A DNA stretch of 64,000 nt from Chryseobacterium culicis (GCF_900108365.1 NZ_FNWQ01000005.1:62001-126000), one strand, 5' to 3'. Numbered from the stretch's first letter, positions 23,892 to 33,396 are shown. A program made the numbers and translations. Notes: a model not told the origin generated them from the sequence alone.

Positions 23892-26222
23892 TTAAATCTT
23901 AGTCAGCTTAGCATATTTCAGAATCAGGTTTTTCTCTCCTTCATGAATGAAAATGACCTTCGCTTTGATATTCTGAGGGTCTGTTCCATCCAGGAAAGAA
24001 ACCTCTCCTATTCCGAAACGGTCATGTCTCACTTTATCTCCAACTTCAATATCCTGAGACGAAGCTCCGCTCGGATTGATAATTTTAGCAGTACTTACAG
24101 GTTTCAGCTTTCTGACTTCCTGGGCTGGTTTCGAAGCTTCCCCTCTGTCAATAGTCTTCTTTTCAACCTTTTTGAAAGATTTCATTTCTGATGGATGTTC
24201 ATCGAAAATGTTAGACTTCACGCCTGAATTATTAATGAATCTTTTTTCAAGGGCAGGATTCAGAAATTCAATATATTCATCATCAATTTCACTTAAGAAC
24301 CTTGAAGGTTCCGCGTCTGTAATTTTCCCCCATTGGAAACGGGAAACAGCATAAGAGAAAAATACCTGCTTTTCAGCTCTTGTTAACGCAACATAAAATA
24401 GCCTCCTCTCTTCTTCCAGATCTTCTCGGGTTGCTGAGCTCATAAAGCTGGGGAAAAGGTTTTCTTCCAGTCCTACTAAGTGTACCACCGGGAATTCCAA
24501 TCCTTTTGATAAGTGAATTGTCATCAGAGAAACCATATCATCTTCCAGTTCTTTATCCTGAGTATCTGCAGAAAGTGCAATATTTTCAAGGAAGTTGGAA
24601 AGACTCGGATCCCCGTCCTCAAGCTGCATCTGCTCTTCAATGAAGCCCTGCATAGAGTTCATCAATTCCTGTACGTTTTCTACTCTGGAAATCCCTTCCG
24701 GGGTCTGATCATCTTTTAGAAATTTGATTAAACCGCTTCGTTTTGCCACTTCCATTGCAACACTGTAAGCCGTTTCTGTTTTCAGCAGTACCTGAAATGC
24801 CTTGATCATAGACCAGAAGTCGTTCAGCTTATTCAACACTCCGTTATTTAACCCTAACTGCGGTGCGTACATCGGAAGATTTTCCAATACTTTAGATACT
24901 GCAATATTATGAGCGTCTGCAAAAACAATCAGTTTATTTTGTGTGGTTTCTCCGATTCCTCTTGCAGGATAATTGATAATCCTCATCAACGCTTCAGAAT
25001 CATTTTCATTGATCAGGAGACGAAGGTAACCAATAAGGTCTTTCACTTCTTTTCTCTGATAGAAAGAAAGTCCTCCATACACTTTGTACGGAATATTTTT
25101 ACGTCTCAGCGCGTCTTCAAATGCACGGGTCTGAGAATTTGTTCTGTATAAAATAGCAAAATCGCTGTATTTTCTCTGGTCACGGTTACGAAGTTCCCAG
25201 ATATTTCCTGCAACGAAATTAGCTTCATCGGCATCGGAAAGAGAACGGTAAATTTTAATCTTATCTCCTTCTTCATTATCACTGAACACATTTTTCTTAA
25301 ACTGTTGAAGGTTTTTAGCAATCACTACATTAGCCGCATTTACAATATTTTGTGTGGAACGGTAATTTTGCTCCAATGATACCGTTTTTGCATCAGCATA
25401 ATCTTTTTTAAAGTTTAAGATATTATAGATATTCGCTCCACGGAAGGAATAAATAGACTGTGCATCATCTCCTACTACACAGATGTTCTCAAATTTCGAA
25501 GCCAGAGCTTTTACGATAAGATACTGAGAATGGTTCGTATCCTGGTACTCATCTACCATGATGTATCGGAACCTGTCCTGATATTTAGCCAGCACTTCCG
25601 GGAAACGGGTTAATAGTTCATTGGTTTTCAACAACAGGTCATCAAAATCCATAGATCCGTTTCTGAAACACTGATCCACATATTTCTGGTAAATCTGCCC
25701 GATAAATTTCATATTCGCCTTTTCATCCGCTTCCATCAGTTCCGGATTATTGAAATAAGCTTTTACGGTAATCAGGTTGTTCTTATAGGTTGAAATTCTT
25801 GCCTGAACTTTTTTAGGTTTATAAAGATCAGCATCAATATTCATATCCTTCAGAACTTTTTTGATTACGTTCAAAGCATCCTGCTGATCATAAATGGTAA
25901 AATTGGAAGGATATCCAAGATAATGAGCCTCAATTCTTAAAATTCTTGCAAAAACCGAGTGAAATGTACCCATCCAGAGGCTTCTGGCATTGCTGTCTCC
26001 CACCACTTTGGCGATACGGTCTTTCATTTCGCGTGCCGCTTTATTGGTAAAGGTAAGCGCCAGGATATTGAAAGGGTCTATTCCATTGTGTATTAAATGG
26101 GCAATACGCATCGTAAGTACACGTGTTTTCCCCGAACCTGCTCCTGCAAGTACCATCAAAGGTCCTTGTAAAGAGGTAACGGCTTCATATTGTGATTCGT
26201 TGAGTCCTTTCAAATAGTCCAT
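23892..26222 (-). CDS. UvrD/PcrA-type superfamily 1 DNA helicase
   Basis: 776 residues. Walker A AGAGSGKT (26-33), the Q-motif LNESQYEAVTS upstream of it, motif Ia LALTFTNKAAREMK, Walker B VDEYQDTNHSQY, motif III GDDAQSIYSFRGA, motif IV EQNYRSTQNIV, motif V VSLMTIHLSKGLEF and motif VI RLFYVALTRAEK are all present. The C-terminal segment VGDKVRHDRFGIGEVSFLDG is the PcrA/UvrD Tudor-like domain that contacts RNA polymerase. A 3'-5' helicase for nucleotide excision and replication repair. Gene order around it is not informative. Confidence 0.95.
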   Translation of the reverse strand: MDYLKGLNESQYEAVTSLQGPLMVLAGAGSGKTRVLTMRIAHLIHNGIDPFNILALTFTNKAAREMKDRIAKVVGDSNARSLWMGTFHSVFARILRIEAHYLGYPSNFTIYDQQDALNVIKKVLKDMNIDADLYKPKKVQARISTYKNNLITVKAYFNNPELMEADEKANMKFIGQIYQKYVDQCFRNGSMDFDDLLLKTNELLTRFPEVLAKYQDRFRYIMVDEYQDTNHSQYLIVKALASKFENICVVGDDAQSIYSFRGANIYNILNFKKDYADAKTVSLEQNYRSTQNIVNAANVVIAKNLQQFKKNVFSDNEEGDKIKIYRSLSDADEANFVAGNIWELRNRDQRKYSDFAILYRTNSQTRAFEDALRRKNIPYKVYGGLSFYQRKEVKDLIGYLRLLINENDSEALMRIINYPARGIGETTQNKLIVFADAHNIAVSKVLENLPMYAPQLGLNNGVLNKLNDFWSMIKAFQVLLKTETAYSVAMEVAKRSGLIKFLKDDQTPEGISRVENVQELMNSMQGFIEEQMQLEDGDPSLSNFLENIALSADTQDKELEDDMVSLMTIHLSKGLEFPVVHLVGLEENLFPSFMSSATREDLEEERRLFYVALTRAEKQVFFSYAVSRFQWGKITDAEPSRFLSEIDDEYIEFLNPALEKRFINNSGVKSNIFDEHPSEMKSFKKVEKKTIDRGEASKPAQEVRKLKPVSTAKIINPSGASSQDIEVGDKVRHDRFGIGEVSFLDGTDPQNIKAKVIFIHEGEKNLILKYAKLTKI

Positions 26223-26569
26223 ACAGCAAAAAAATTTTGGGAAAACAAAATTAAGGTATTCGGAGCAGAATTCAAACTTTCATAGAGAAGTTAGAAAATT
26301 TGGCAATCAATATTACTGTCAACAGTCAATTTTGCTTCGCAAGTGAATGGCTATTGCTAAACCTAACTGTAAAGAAAACTTATGTATTCCCAAAAAAATT
26401 AATACAAAACCTAAAAGATTCACAAGCGAAGCGAATTCACCATTCACCATTCACCATTCATTTTAGTTTTTAATTTCCGAAAATTTTCTCAATGCAATCA
26501 TATATTTCAATATATTTTGTAACATTTAATTCACTTTTCGTACTAATTGATAAACAATTTCTAAATTTT
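26223..26569. repeat. Intergenic region with dispersed TTCAC(C)/TTGCGAAGC repeat family and a short tandem
   Basis: The 347-base gap contains TCAATTTTGCTTCGCAAGTGAATGG (about 26326-26350) and its inverse style ACAAGCGAAGCGAATTCACC (about 26422), ending in the tandem ATTCACC x3 (26437-26463). Related words occur at 32010-32100 and 47240-47390. Apart from this I see no gene in it; an AT-rich stretch leads into the M16 protease gene. Confidence 0.55.
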
Positions 26570-27883
26570 ATGAAAAAGCGACTTCTTTCTGCTGCTGCCG
26601 TAGCTTTCTTCGGGCTAATGCTGAATGCACAGCAAATCAAATTCGAAGAGTATGACCTTCCCAATGGTCTTCACGTAATTCTTCATCAGGATAATTCGGC
26701 ACCGGTTGTCACAACGGGTGTAATGTACCATGTGGGTGCAAAAGATGAAGTAAAAGGCAGAACTGGTTTTGCTCACTTCTTTGAACACCTTCTATTCGAG
26801 GGAACTCCTAACATCAAAAGAGGAGACTGGTTCAAGATCGTTTCTTCAAACGGAGGGCAGAACAACGCCAACACCACCAACGACAGAACGTATTATTATG
26901 AGACATTCCCTTCTAACAACGAACAGCTTGGACTTTGGATGGAGGCTGAAAGAATGCGCCATGCTGTGATTAACCAAATTGGTGTGGATACCCAGAGAGA
27001 GGTTGTAAAAGAAGAGAAAAGATTAAGAATGGATAACCAGCCTTATGGAAACCTTTTCACAACCATTCAGAAAAATTTATTTACCAATCATCCCTACAAC
27101 TGGCCGACAATTGGTTCCATGGAAGATCTGAATTCAGCAAAACTGGAAGAGTTCCAGGCATTTTATAAAAAATATTATGTTCCCAATAACGCAACTTTAG
27201 TTGTTGCCGGAGACATCAAACCTGAGCAGACCAAGAAATGGATTGAAACCTATTACGGAGGAATTCCAAAAGGAACCCTTTATCCGAAAGACTTTCCGAA
27301 AGAAACGCCTATCACTCAGGAAAAAGAAGTGACGGCTACAGACCCGAATATTCAGCTTCCGGCTTATGTATTTGCCTACAGAACGCCTGCTAACAAAGAA
27401 AAAGATGCGTATGTCTTAGATATGCTTTCTTCTTATTTAAGCAGTGGTAAATCTTCGGTTTTATATAAAAAATTGGTAGATCAGGATAAAAAAGCGCTTC
27501 AGGTAGCTGCGTTCAATCAGGGGCTTGAGGATTACAGTATTTTCGCATTCTTTGCCATTCCGATGGGACAGACTACAAAGCAGGCTTTACAGGCGGACAT
27601 TGATGCCGAAATCAAAAAGCTCCAGACAAGTTTAATTTCTGAGGAAGATTATCAAAAACTTCAAAATCAGTACGAAAACCAGTTTGTGAATGCCAATTCC
27701 AGCATTCAGGGCATCGCTGCTTCACTGGCAACCAACCACGTACTGATGGGTGATACGAACCTGATTAACAAAGAAATCGACATTTACAGATCTATCACCA
27801 GACAGGATCTTCAAAATGCGGCTAAAAAGTATCTTAATTCCAACCAAAGAGTAATCATTAACTACGTACCTGAGAAGAAGTAA
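26570..27883 (+). CDS. M16 zinc protease, active subunit type
   Basis: 437 residues. Signal peptide MKKRLLSAAAVAFFGLMLNAQ, then the M16 N-lobe with KFEEYDLPNGLHVILHQDNSAPVV-type start and the zinc motif H69-F-F-E72-H73 (HFFEHLLFEGT), with the distal Glu region further on. The C-lobe carries the PNNATLVVAGD and YRTPANKEKDAYVL motifs. Exported protease acting in the periplasm. I placed the start at 26570, where the signal peptide begins, rather than at an upstream in-frame ATG. It is followed after 51 bases by a second M16 gene, giving the active/inactive pair typical of heterodimeric M16B proteases. Confidence 0.9.
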   Translation: MKKRLLSAAAVAFFGLMLNAQQIKFEEYDLPNGLHVILHQDNSAPVVTTGVMYHVGAKDEVKGRTGFAHFFEHLLFEGTPNIKRGDWFKIVSSNGGQNNANTTNDRTYYYETFPSNNEQLGLWMEAERMRHAVINQIGVDTQREVVKEEKRLRMDNQPYGNLFTTIQKNLFTNHPYNWPTIGSMEDLNSAKLEEFQAFYKKYYVPNNATLVVAGDIKPEQTKKWIETYYGGIPKGTLYPKDFPKETPITQEKEVTATDPNIQLPAYVFAYRTPANKEKDAYVLDMLSSYLSSGKSSVLYKKLVDQDKKALQVAAFNQGLEDYSIFAFFAIPMGQTTKQALQADIDAEIKKLQTSLISEEDYQKLQNQYENQFVNANSSIQGIAASLATNHVLMGDTNLINKEIDIYRSITRQDLQNAAKKYLNSNQRVIINYVPEKK

Positions 27884-27934
27884 TCTTTTCACACCTCATG
27901 TTATCTATGATTATTAAAAATTAAATTTTTACAA

Positions 27935-29980
27935 ATGAAAAAGCAATTAACATATATAGCTGCAGCTTTTTTCTTTACAGGAATGGTTTCAGCACAAAAA
28001 ATAGACCTTAATGCAATGCCGAAGCCGGGGCCTACTCCTGCGATCAACATTGCGAAACCCAAAACGTTCCAGCTGAGCAACGGTCTTACCGTAATGGTAG
28101 TTGAGAACAATAAACTGCCAAGAGTGAACGCAAGTCTTTCTATGGACAGACCTCCATACAATGAAGGCGCTGTAACCGGTGTAAGCGAAATTATGGCTGA
28201 ACAGTTCGAAAACGGAACGACTAACATCAGCAAAGATGACTTCAATAAAAAAGTAGACTATCTTGGTGCCAATCTTAATTTCTCTTCAGGAGGAGCTTCT
28301 GCCAATTCACTTTCTAAATATTTCCCTGAAGTGTTAAACTTAATGGCTGACGCAATCATCAACCCAAAATTCTCTGCGGAAGAAATTCAAAATTCTAAAG
28401 AAAGAGCAATAGAAGGATTAAAATCTGAAGAAAAAAATGCATCTTCTATTGCTTCTAGAGTTTCCAATGCCTTGATGTACGGAAAAAATACCTCAAGAGG
28501 TGAATTTGAAACGGTGGAATCTATCAACAAAATCCAGCTTGCTGACGTACAAAATATATACAAAAAATACTATGCTCCTGATAATGCTTATTTAGTCATC
28601 GTGGGAGACGTAAAATTTGATCAGGTAAAACCTTTGATCGAGAAAGCTTTCAGTGGCTGGAAAAAAGCAAATACTCCGGTTACCCCGTTAGAACCGGCTT
28701 CCAATGTTGCTAAAACAGAGATCAATGTAGTAGATGTTCCTTCTGCCGTACAGTCTGTTGTTTCTTTAAACAACCTGAACACCTTGAAAATGAAGGATGC
28801 TGCTTATTTTCCTGCAACAATCGCCAACTACATTCTCGGTGGTGGTGGTGAAGCAAGACTTTTCATGAATCTTCGTGAGAAAAACGGATTCACTTATGGC
28901 GCTTATTCAAGTATGGTTGCCAGTAAGTATTCTCCACAATTCTCTGCAAGTGCGAGCGTAAGAAATGAAGTTACAGACAAAGCCGTTAAAGAATTCATGA
29001 ATGAGCTTAATGCGATTTCCACGGTAAAACCTGAAGAACTGGAAAATGCCAAAGCTAAACTGAAAGGATCTTTCATCATGTCTCTGGAGCAGCCCGCTAC
29101 TATTGCAAGATTTGCTTTAAATCAAAAAGTTCAGGATTTACCTGCTGATTTCTATACCAATTACTTAAAGTCTATTGATAAAGTTACAGCCGCAGATGTT
29201 TCCAACGCAGTAAAAGCAACTATTTTACCCAACCAGAGCAGAATTTTCATTGCCGGTAAAGCATCTGATATTTCTGAAGGACTGGAAAAACTGGGCTACC
29301 CTGTAAAATACTACGATAAAGATGCCAATCCTGTTGCAAAGCCAACGGTACAAAAAGTAGATGCCAATGTAACGGTTGCCTCTGTAGTTGACAAATATAT
29401 CAATGCTATAGGAGGGAAAGCTAATCTGGCAAAAATTACTTCTTATACAACAAATGCCTCAATGTCTATGCAGGGACAAAACATTGATTTCAAAATCGTG
29501 AAAGCACAAGGCGGAAAGGAGCTTACTACGGTAACAGCCATGGGACAGGTAGTTCAGAAGCAGGTATTTGATGGAAAAACAGGTTATTCTATGCAAATGG
29601 GACAGAAAGTGGATATCACGCCAGAAGAAATTGCTGAGAAACAAAAGAACCCTGAGATTTTCGAAGAACTTGGTTTTGCAAAATCTGCTGATTATAAATT
29701 AGGCGGAATTGAAAAAATTGGGGGTGAAGATTCTTACGCCATTAAAGGTGGAGACACTACGTATTACTACAGTGTTGCAACAGGATTAAAAACCGGAGAA
29801 ACCAAAAAAGTAAAAGCTAAAGGTCAGGAAATGACCATCCCAACAACATTCTCTAATTACAAAGATGTAAACGGAGTAAAAATGCCTTATACCATCACTG
29901 TAAGCCAAATGGGAATGGATATGACGATGACCGTAAAGTCTTACGAGATCAATAAGGCTACTGATGCAGATTTTAAATAA
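27935..29980 (+). CDS. M16 peptidase-like protein, catalytically degenerate, with C-terminal lipoprotein-sorting-like domain
   Basis: 681 residues. Signal peptide MKKQLTYIAAAFFFTGMVSAQ, then a two-lobe M16 fold (PKTFQLSNGLTVMVVENNKLP; YYAPDNAYLVIVGDV; GEARLFMNLREKNGFTYGAYS). At the place of HxxEH it reads SEIMAEQFENGT, so the zinc ligands are lost and it cannot be a protease by itself. From about residue 480 a different region, with YINAIGGKANLAKITSYTTNASMS and VQKQVFDGKTGYSM, resembles the LolA-like outer membrane lipoprotein-sorting fold. It is most likely the partner subunit of the protease encoded upstream; the fused domain may bind lipid or an acyl group. Confidence 0.88.
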   Translation: MKKQLTYIAAAFFFTGMVSAQKIDLNAMPKPGPTPAINIAKPKTFQLSNGLTVMVVENNKLPRVNASLSMDRPPYNEGAVTGVSEIMAEQFENGTTNISKDDFNKKVDYLGANLNFSSGGASANSLSKYFPEVLNLMADAIINPKFSAEEIQNSKERAIEGLKSEEKNASSIASRVSNALMYGKNTSRGEFETVESINKIQLADVQNIYKKYYAPDNAYLVIVGDVKFDQVKPLIEKAFSGWKKANTPVTPLEPASNVAKTEINVVDVPSAVQSVVSLNNLNTLKMKDAAYFPATIANYILGGGGEARLFMNLREKNGFTYGAYSSMVASKYSPQFSASASVRNEVTDKAVKEFMNELNAISTVKPEELENAKAKLKGSFIMSLEQPATIARFALNQKVQDLPADFYTNYLKSIDKVTAADVSNAVKATILPNQSRIFIAGKASDISEGLEKLGYPVKYYDKDANPVAKPTVQKVDANVTVASVVDKYINAIGGKANLAKITSYTTNASMSMQGQNIDFKIVKAQGGKELTTVTAMGQVVQKQVFDGKTGYSMQMGQKVDITPEEIAEKQKNPEIFEELGFAKSADYKLGGIEKIGGEDSYAIKGGDTTYYYSVATGLKTGETKKVKAKGQEMTIPTTFSNYKDVNGVKMPYTITVSQMGMDMTMTVKSYEINKATDADFK

Positions 29981-29999
29981 AAACATCCTATTTTTATAG

Positions 30000-30030
30000 A
30001 AAAAACGGCAACAATTGTTGCCGTTTTTAT
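30000..30030 (+). terminator. Terminator after the M16 pair
   Basis: Perfect palindrome AAAAACGGCAACAA/TTGTTGCCGTTTTT (30001-30028). Confidence 0.9.
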
Positions 30031-30058
30031 TTTTATCAACATTTGGCGACTTCTTTTT

Positions 30059-30088
30059 TTGTCATTCAGTAAAAAAAGATTAAATTTG
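30059..30088 (+). promoter_or_regulatory. Promoter of secG
   Basis: TTG 30059-30061, 19 bases, TAAATTTG 30081-30088; ATG 30114 follows by 25 bases. Confidence 0.65.
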
Positions 30089-30113
30089 CCCATTCAAAAA
30101 GATATCAGAATTA

Positions 30114-30467
30114 ATGGATACTATATTTACACTATTGATGGTTCTTATTATGGTTGCCAGTGTTTTATTGGTAATTATCGTTATGGCACAAAATCCTAAA
30201 GGAGGAGGCCTTTCCAGTACATTCGGAGGTGCATCATCTGCGCAGTTCGGAGTACAGAGAACCAATGATTTCATGGAAAAAGCAACATGGACTCTAGGCG
30301 GAACTATCATCGTTCTTATCCTTTTAAGCGTTGTTATTACAGGTAAGCCTTCTCAGGTAGTTCCTGCACAACAGCAGCCAGCGAAAAAAGAAGCTCCGGC
30401 AAAACAGTCTGCTCCTGCTTCTTCTACAACAGCTCCGGCACAAACTCCCGTAGCACCGGCTAAATAA
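30114..30467 (+). CDS. secG: Preprotein translocase subunit SecG
   Basis: 117 residues, two transmembrane segments: residues 4-25 (IFTLLMVLIMVASVLLVIIVMA) and about 60-80 (LGGTIIVLILLSVVITG), joined by the SecG signature QNPKGGGLSSTFGG. The long Ala/Pro/Lys/Gln-rich tail after residue 80 is common in Bacteroidota SecG. It helps SecYEG with preprotein translocation in the cytoplasmic membrane. Monocistronic between a strong promoter and terminator. Confidence 0.95.
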   Translation: MDTIFTLLMVLIMVASVLLVIIVMAQNPKGGGLSSTFGGASSAQFGVQRTNDFMEKATWTLGGTIIVLILLSVVITGKPSQVVPAQQQPAKKEAPAKQSAPASSTTAPAQTPVAPAK

Positions 30468-30491
30468 GAAGAATATTATCTTATATAAAAC

Positions 30492-30522
30492 AAAAGCAAC
30501 TCAAAATTTGAGTTGCTTTTTT
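30492..30522. terminator. Bidirectional terminator between secG and the glycosyltransferase
   Basis: AAAAGCAACTCAAA / TTTGAGTTGCTTTT perfect stem with A-run and T-run on opposite sides, serving both converging genes. Confidence 0.9.
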
Positions 30523-31354
30523 ATTTGAGCTTAATCTTTTCAATATGAAGACGGAGCTTAAGCCCTGCTTTTAAGAATGAATATTGTACAGGCTTCGCTT
30601 CTTTGTAATATTTATCAATAAAAATCTGCATAGCTCCATAAAATCTGTTGAGATATACTTCATCCTTAACGGTACTTTCTCCTTTATGATGAAGAATTGA
30701 AACTTTACCATAATAATAGTTTTTATAACCGTTTCTTAAAAAAGTATAGCAGAGGTCAATATCTTCTCCATACATAAAATACGATTCATCCAGCCCGCCT
30801 ATTTTTTCATAAACTTGCTTTTTAGCCAATAAAAATGCTCCCGTAATGACATCTACTTCTGCAACAGCATTTTCTTCTATATCATTTCTGTAATAAGATT
30901 TCGACTTATTTTTTTTAAAATTCGTAAACAGCTTTTCAAAAGAATTAAACATATCCGGAACAGAACGCTTACTTTCAGGAAGAAAAATACCTTCTGCATC
31001 ATGCATTCTCACTCCCAGACATCCGAAAGAAGGCTGCGCATCAGCAAAATCCAGAAGCTCTTTCATATAAAACCCCTCCAATTCGGTATCGGGATTTAAA
31101 AGCAGGATATATTCTCCTTTTGCCGCTTTGACCGCCTGATTATTAGCTTTTGAAAAACCGCCATTACTTTCAGAAGATATAAAGTGTATGCTGGGAAACT
31201 CACGGATAAGATCTTGCCAGGAAGTGTCTGTAGAAGCATTATCAATCACTATTACTTCATATGCTGTTTCCTGTATATATTTCTGAAGAGACAGGAGACA
31301 GCTTCGGAGTAATTGGGTAACATTATAGTTGACAATAATAACAGACAGCTTCAT
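30521..31354 (-). CDS. Family 2 glycosyltransferase
   Basis: 277 residues. GT-A signature: LSVIIVNYNVTQLLRSCLLSL at the N-terminus, VIDNASTDTSW (nucleotide-sugar binding), YILLLNPDTELEG (DxD-like) and FMYGEDIDLCYTFLRNGYKNYYYGKVSILHHKGES, the rhamnosyl/GT2 core with the ED acidic motif. The C-terminus has an amphipathic KLRLHIEKIKLK tail. Transfers a sugar to a cell-surface polysaccharide or lipid acceptor; acceptor unknown. Its ATG is one base after the recR stop, so the two are co-transcribed. Confidence 0.9.
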   Translation of the reverse strand: MKLSVIIVNYNVTQLLRSCLLSLQKYIQETAYEVIVIDNASTDTSWQDLIREFPSIHFISSESNGGFSKANNQAVKAAKGEYILLLNPDTELEGFYMKELLDFADAQPSFGCLGVRMHDAEGIFLPESKRSVPDMFNSFEKLFTNFKKNKSKSYYRNDIEENAVAEVDVITGAFLLAKKQVYEKIGGLDESYFMYGEDIDLCYTFLRNGYKNYYYGKVSILHHKGESTVKDEVYLNRFYGAMQIFIDKYYKEAKPVQYSFLKAGLKLRLHIEKIKLK

Positions 31355-31355
31355 A

Positions 31356-31967
31356 CTAATCCTTTTCGTTATACGGCAGCCTATTGGTGATGGATCTTCC
31401 TAAAGAAATTTCATCAGCATATTCCAGCTCATCTCCAACAGAAATTCCTCTTGCAATACTTGAAAAATTTACATTGAAGTTTTTGAATTTCTTGTAAATA
31501 TAATATGCTGTAGTATCTCCTTCCATAGTAGCACTGAGTGCAAAAATAAACTCCTTCACTTTACCGTCATTCAGCTTTTTTTCAATGCTTGGAATATTCA
31601 GCTGCCCCGGACCTACTCCTTCCATAGGAGATATTTTCCCGCCAAGAATCAGATATTTACCGGTGTACTTCCCTGTATTTTCAATAGCGATCACGTCTCT
31701 TACATCTTCCACAATACAGATCAGTTCGTCACTTCTTTTTTCATTGCTGCATATTTCACAGATGTCAAAATCTGAAAAATTATGACATTCTTTACAGTAT
31801 TTTATTTCATTGACAAGATTAATCAGCGAATTTCCAAGACTTACAGCTCTGGAATTGGGCTGCTTCAACAAATGTAATGCTAACCTCAAAGCTGTTTTTC
31901 TTCCAATTCCGGGCAGTCCTGAAATTTCATCTACTGCCTTTGCCAACACTTTACTTGGGTAATCCAT
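31356..31967 (-). CDS. recR: Recombination mediator protein RecR
   Basis: 203 residues, the usual RecR length. N-terminal helix-hairpin-helix (ISGLPGIGRKTALRLALHLL), a C4 zinc finger with C58, C61, C70 and C73, and the Toprim domain LICIVEDVRDVIAIENTGKYTGKYLILGG plus ISPMEGVGP. Works with RecO and RecF at single-strand gaps. Start at 31967 gives MDYPSKVLAKAVDEISGLPG, which fits the family better than the upstream in-frame ATG. Co-transcribed with the glycosyltransferase gene. Confidence 0.95.
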   Translation of the reverse strand: MDYPSKVLAKAVDEISGLPGIGRKTALRLALHLLKQPNSRAVSLGNSLINLVNEIKYCKECHNFSDFDICEICSNEKRSDELICIVEDVRDVIAIENTGKYTGKYLILGGKISPMEGVGPGQLNIPSIEKKLNDGKVKEFIFALSATMEGDTTAYYIYKKFKNFNVNFSSIARGISVGDELEYADEISLGRSITNRLPYNEKD

Positions 31968-31985
31968 GGCTACAAAAATAAGCAT

Positions 31986-32100
31986 TAAAGTTGATAATTA
32001 ATAGTGAATTGTGAAGGGTCAATTCACTTCGTTTGTGAATTTGTATAAAGTGATTATTGACTTTGCGCAGCAAAAATTGACAATTGACCATGAGACTAAT
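31986..32100. repeat. Dispersed intergenic repeat copy (TCAATTCAC..GTGAATTTG family)
   Basis: GTCAATTCACTTCGTTTGTGAATTTG and GCGCAGCAAAAATTGACAATTGACC words match pieces of the intergenic copies at 26326 and 47240. AT-rich, no gene seen. Confidence 0.45.
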
Positions 32101-32155
32101 GTCCCATAATGATATTTTACATTTCCCTCCTACCTGAGAACTCTAAAAAAACCTT

Positions 32156-32163
32156 TATATTTG
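32156..32163 (+). promoter_or_regulatory. -7 element for the LURP-one-like gene
   Basis: TATATTTG, 34 bases before ATG 32198. Confidence 0.55.
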
Positions 32164-32197
32164 CGGCTCTAATTAAATATGAAAAAAATTAACTAAC

Positions 32198-32803
32198 ATG
32201 GTACTTAACAATCTCAATTATCCTCTGGATTTCAAATTCAAAATCACTACTTTAGCAAGTGACTTTAACATTACAGACAGAAATGGAAATTATGTAGCGT
32301 ATGTTCGTCAGAAAATGTTTAAGTTGAAGGAAGACGTTATCGTTTTTAATGATGAAAGCAAGTCTAAAGAGCTTTTCAGAATCAGAGCTAATAAATGGAT
32401 TGATTTCAACGCTTCTTATTCTTTAAATGATCTTATCGACAATAAAAACTTCGGAAGATTAGCCAGAAAAGGAATGCGTTCTATCTGGAAAGCAAGCTAT
32501 GATATTCTGGATGCACAGGATCAGCCAAAGTTTAAAGTTCAGGAAGACAGTGCATGGGTAAGATTCTGGGACAGCTTTGTAGGGGAAATTCCGATTATCG
32601 GTATGTTTACAGGGTATTTCCTTAATCCTTCTTATACGGTAACGGGTATTGACGGAAAGGCTTATTTTAAACTTAAAAAGATGCCTTCATTCTTCGGAAG
32701 AAGATTTCAGCTGGACAGACTCATTGATATAGATGATGAGGAAGAAAGTCTGGTAATCCTTTCTTTATTAATGATGACACTTCTTGAAAGAGCAAGAGGA
32801 TAA
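32198..32803 (+). CDS. LURP-one/scramblase-like (tubby-fold) protein
   Basis: 201 residues. It shows the tubby/LURP-one pattern: ITDRNGNYVAYVRQKMFKLKEDVIVF (GNxxAYVxQKMFKLKED), SIWKASYDILDAQDQPKFKV, and NPSYTVTGIDGKAYFKLKKMPSFFGRRFQLD, ending with LVILSLLMMTLLERARG, a hydrophobic helix. Such proteins bind membranes or lipids. Function in bacteria unknown. It precedes the lipoprotein gene at 32824 by 20 bases and is probably in one operon with it. Confidence 0.75.
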   Translation: MVLNNLNYPLDFKFKITTLASDFNITDRNGNYVAYVRQKMFKLKEDVIVFNDESKSKELFRIRANKWIDFNASYSLNDLIDNKNFGRLARKGMRSIWKASYDILDAQDQPKFKVQEDSAWVRFWDSFVGEIPIIGMFTGYFLNPSYTVTGIDGKAYFKLKKMPSFFGRRFQLDRLIDIDDEEESLVILSLLMMTLLERARG

Positions 32804-32823
32804 ACAAATAACAACCACAAAAC

Positions 32824-33315
32824 ATGAAATATTTAATTATTGTATTTTCCGCATTTCTGCTGGTAGCCTGCAAAAAGGAAAAAGAAACGGTTTCAGGCTC
32901 CAATGTTCCTGATTCTTTGCATATAACAAAAGATACAGCGGCAGCAGCTCCATCATCAGGAAATATCCTGGTAGGAACCATTCCTTTTCCTAAGGAAATC
33001 AAAGAATGCTCATGCTATTTTGCAGCAAGCAAAGCTGATTTCGAAAATGAAAGATACATCTATGCAGATGATGCCGGAAAAACAGCTTATATGATGCTGG
33101 ATGGCAAGAGACTGGCTCTTAACCTTATCTCGTCAAGTGATATGGAAGTAGATGAACAGCTTACCAAAGAAATAGAAAATGACGATTATAAAATTTCTGT
33201 AAAGGGTAAAAAAATAAAAGGAGAAGAGGCTTTACTGTTTGAAGGAACTCTGACTATTGAGAAACCGGATGGCACCACATTCACTACTCCTATCTATGGA
33301 GAATGCGGATGTTAA
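32824..33315 (+). CDS. Lipoprotein of unknown function
   Basis: 163 residues: lipobox LLVACKK (C16), a flexible Ser/Ala/Pro linker, then a domain with PKEIKECSCYFAASKADFENERYIYADDAGKTAYM and, at the C-terminus, TPIYGECGC. The ECSC and ECGC ends hold four cysteines that might bind a metal or form disulfides. No family recognised. It follows the LURP-one-like gene by 20 bases and its transcript ends at the hairpin 33333-33366. Confidence 0.75.
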   Translation: MKYLIIVFSAFLLVACKKEKETVSGSNVPDSLHITKDTAAAAPSSGNILVGTIPFPKEIKECSCYFAASKADFENERYIYADDAGKTAYMMLDGKRLALNLISSSDMEVDEQLTKEIENDDYKISVKGKKIKGEEALLFEGTLTIEKPDGTTFTTPIYGECGC

Positions 33316-33332
33316 TAAAAGCCCAACCATAC

Positions 33333-33366
33333 AAAAATGCTTCTGTATCTCACGGAAGCATTTTTT
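33333..33366 (+). terminator. Terminator after the lipoprotein gene
   Basis: AATGCTTC / GAAGCATT stem with T-run. Confidence 0.8.
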
Positions 33367-33372
33367 ATTTCG

Positions 33373-33380
33373 TAAATTTG
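33373..33380 (+). promoter_or_regulatory. -7 element for pepD
   Basis: TAAATTTG, 16 bases before ATG 33397, immediately after the terminator. Confidence 0.6.
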
Positions 33381-33396
33381 AGAAAAATAAAATTCA

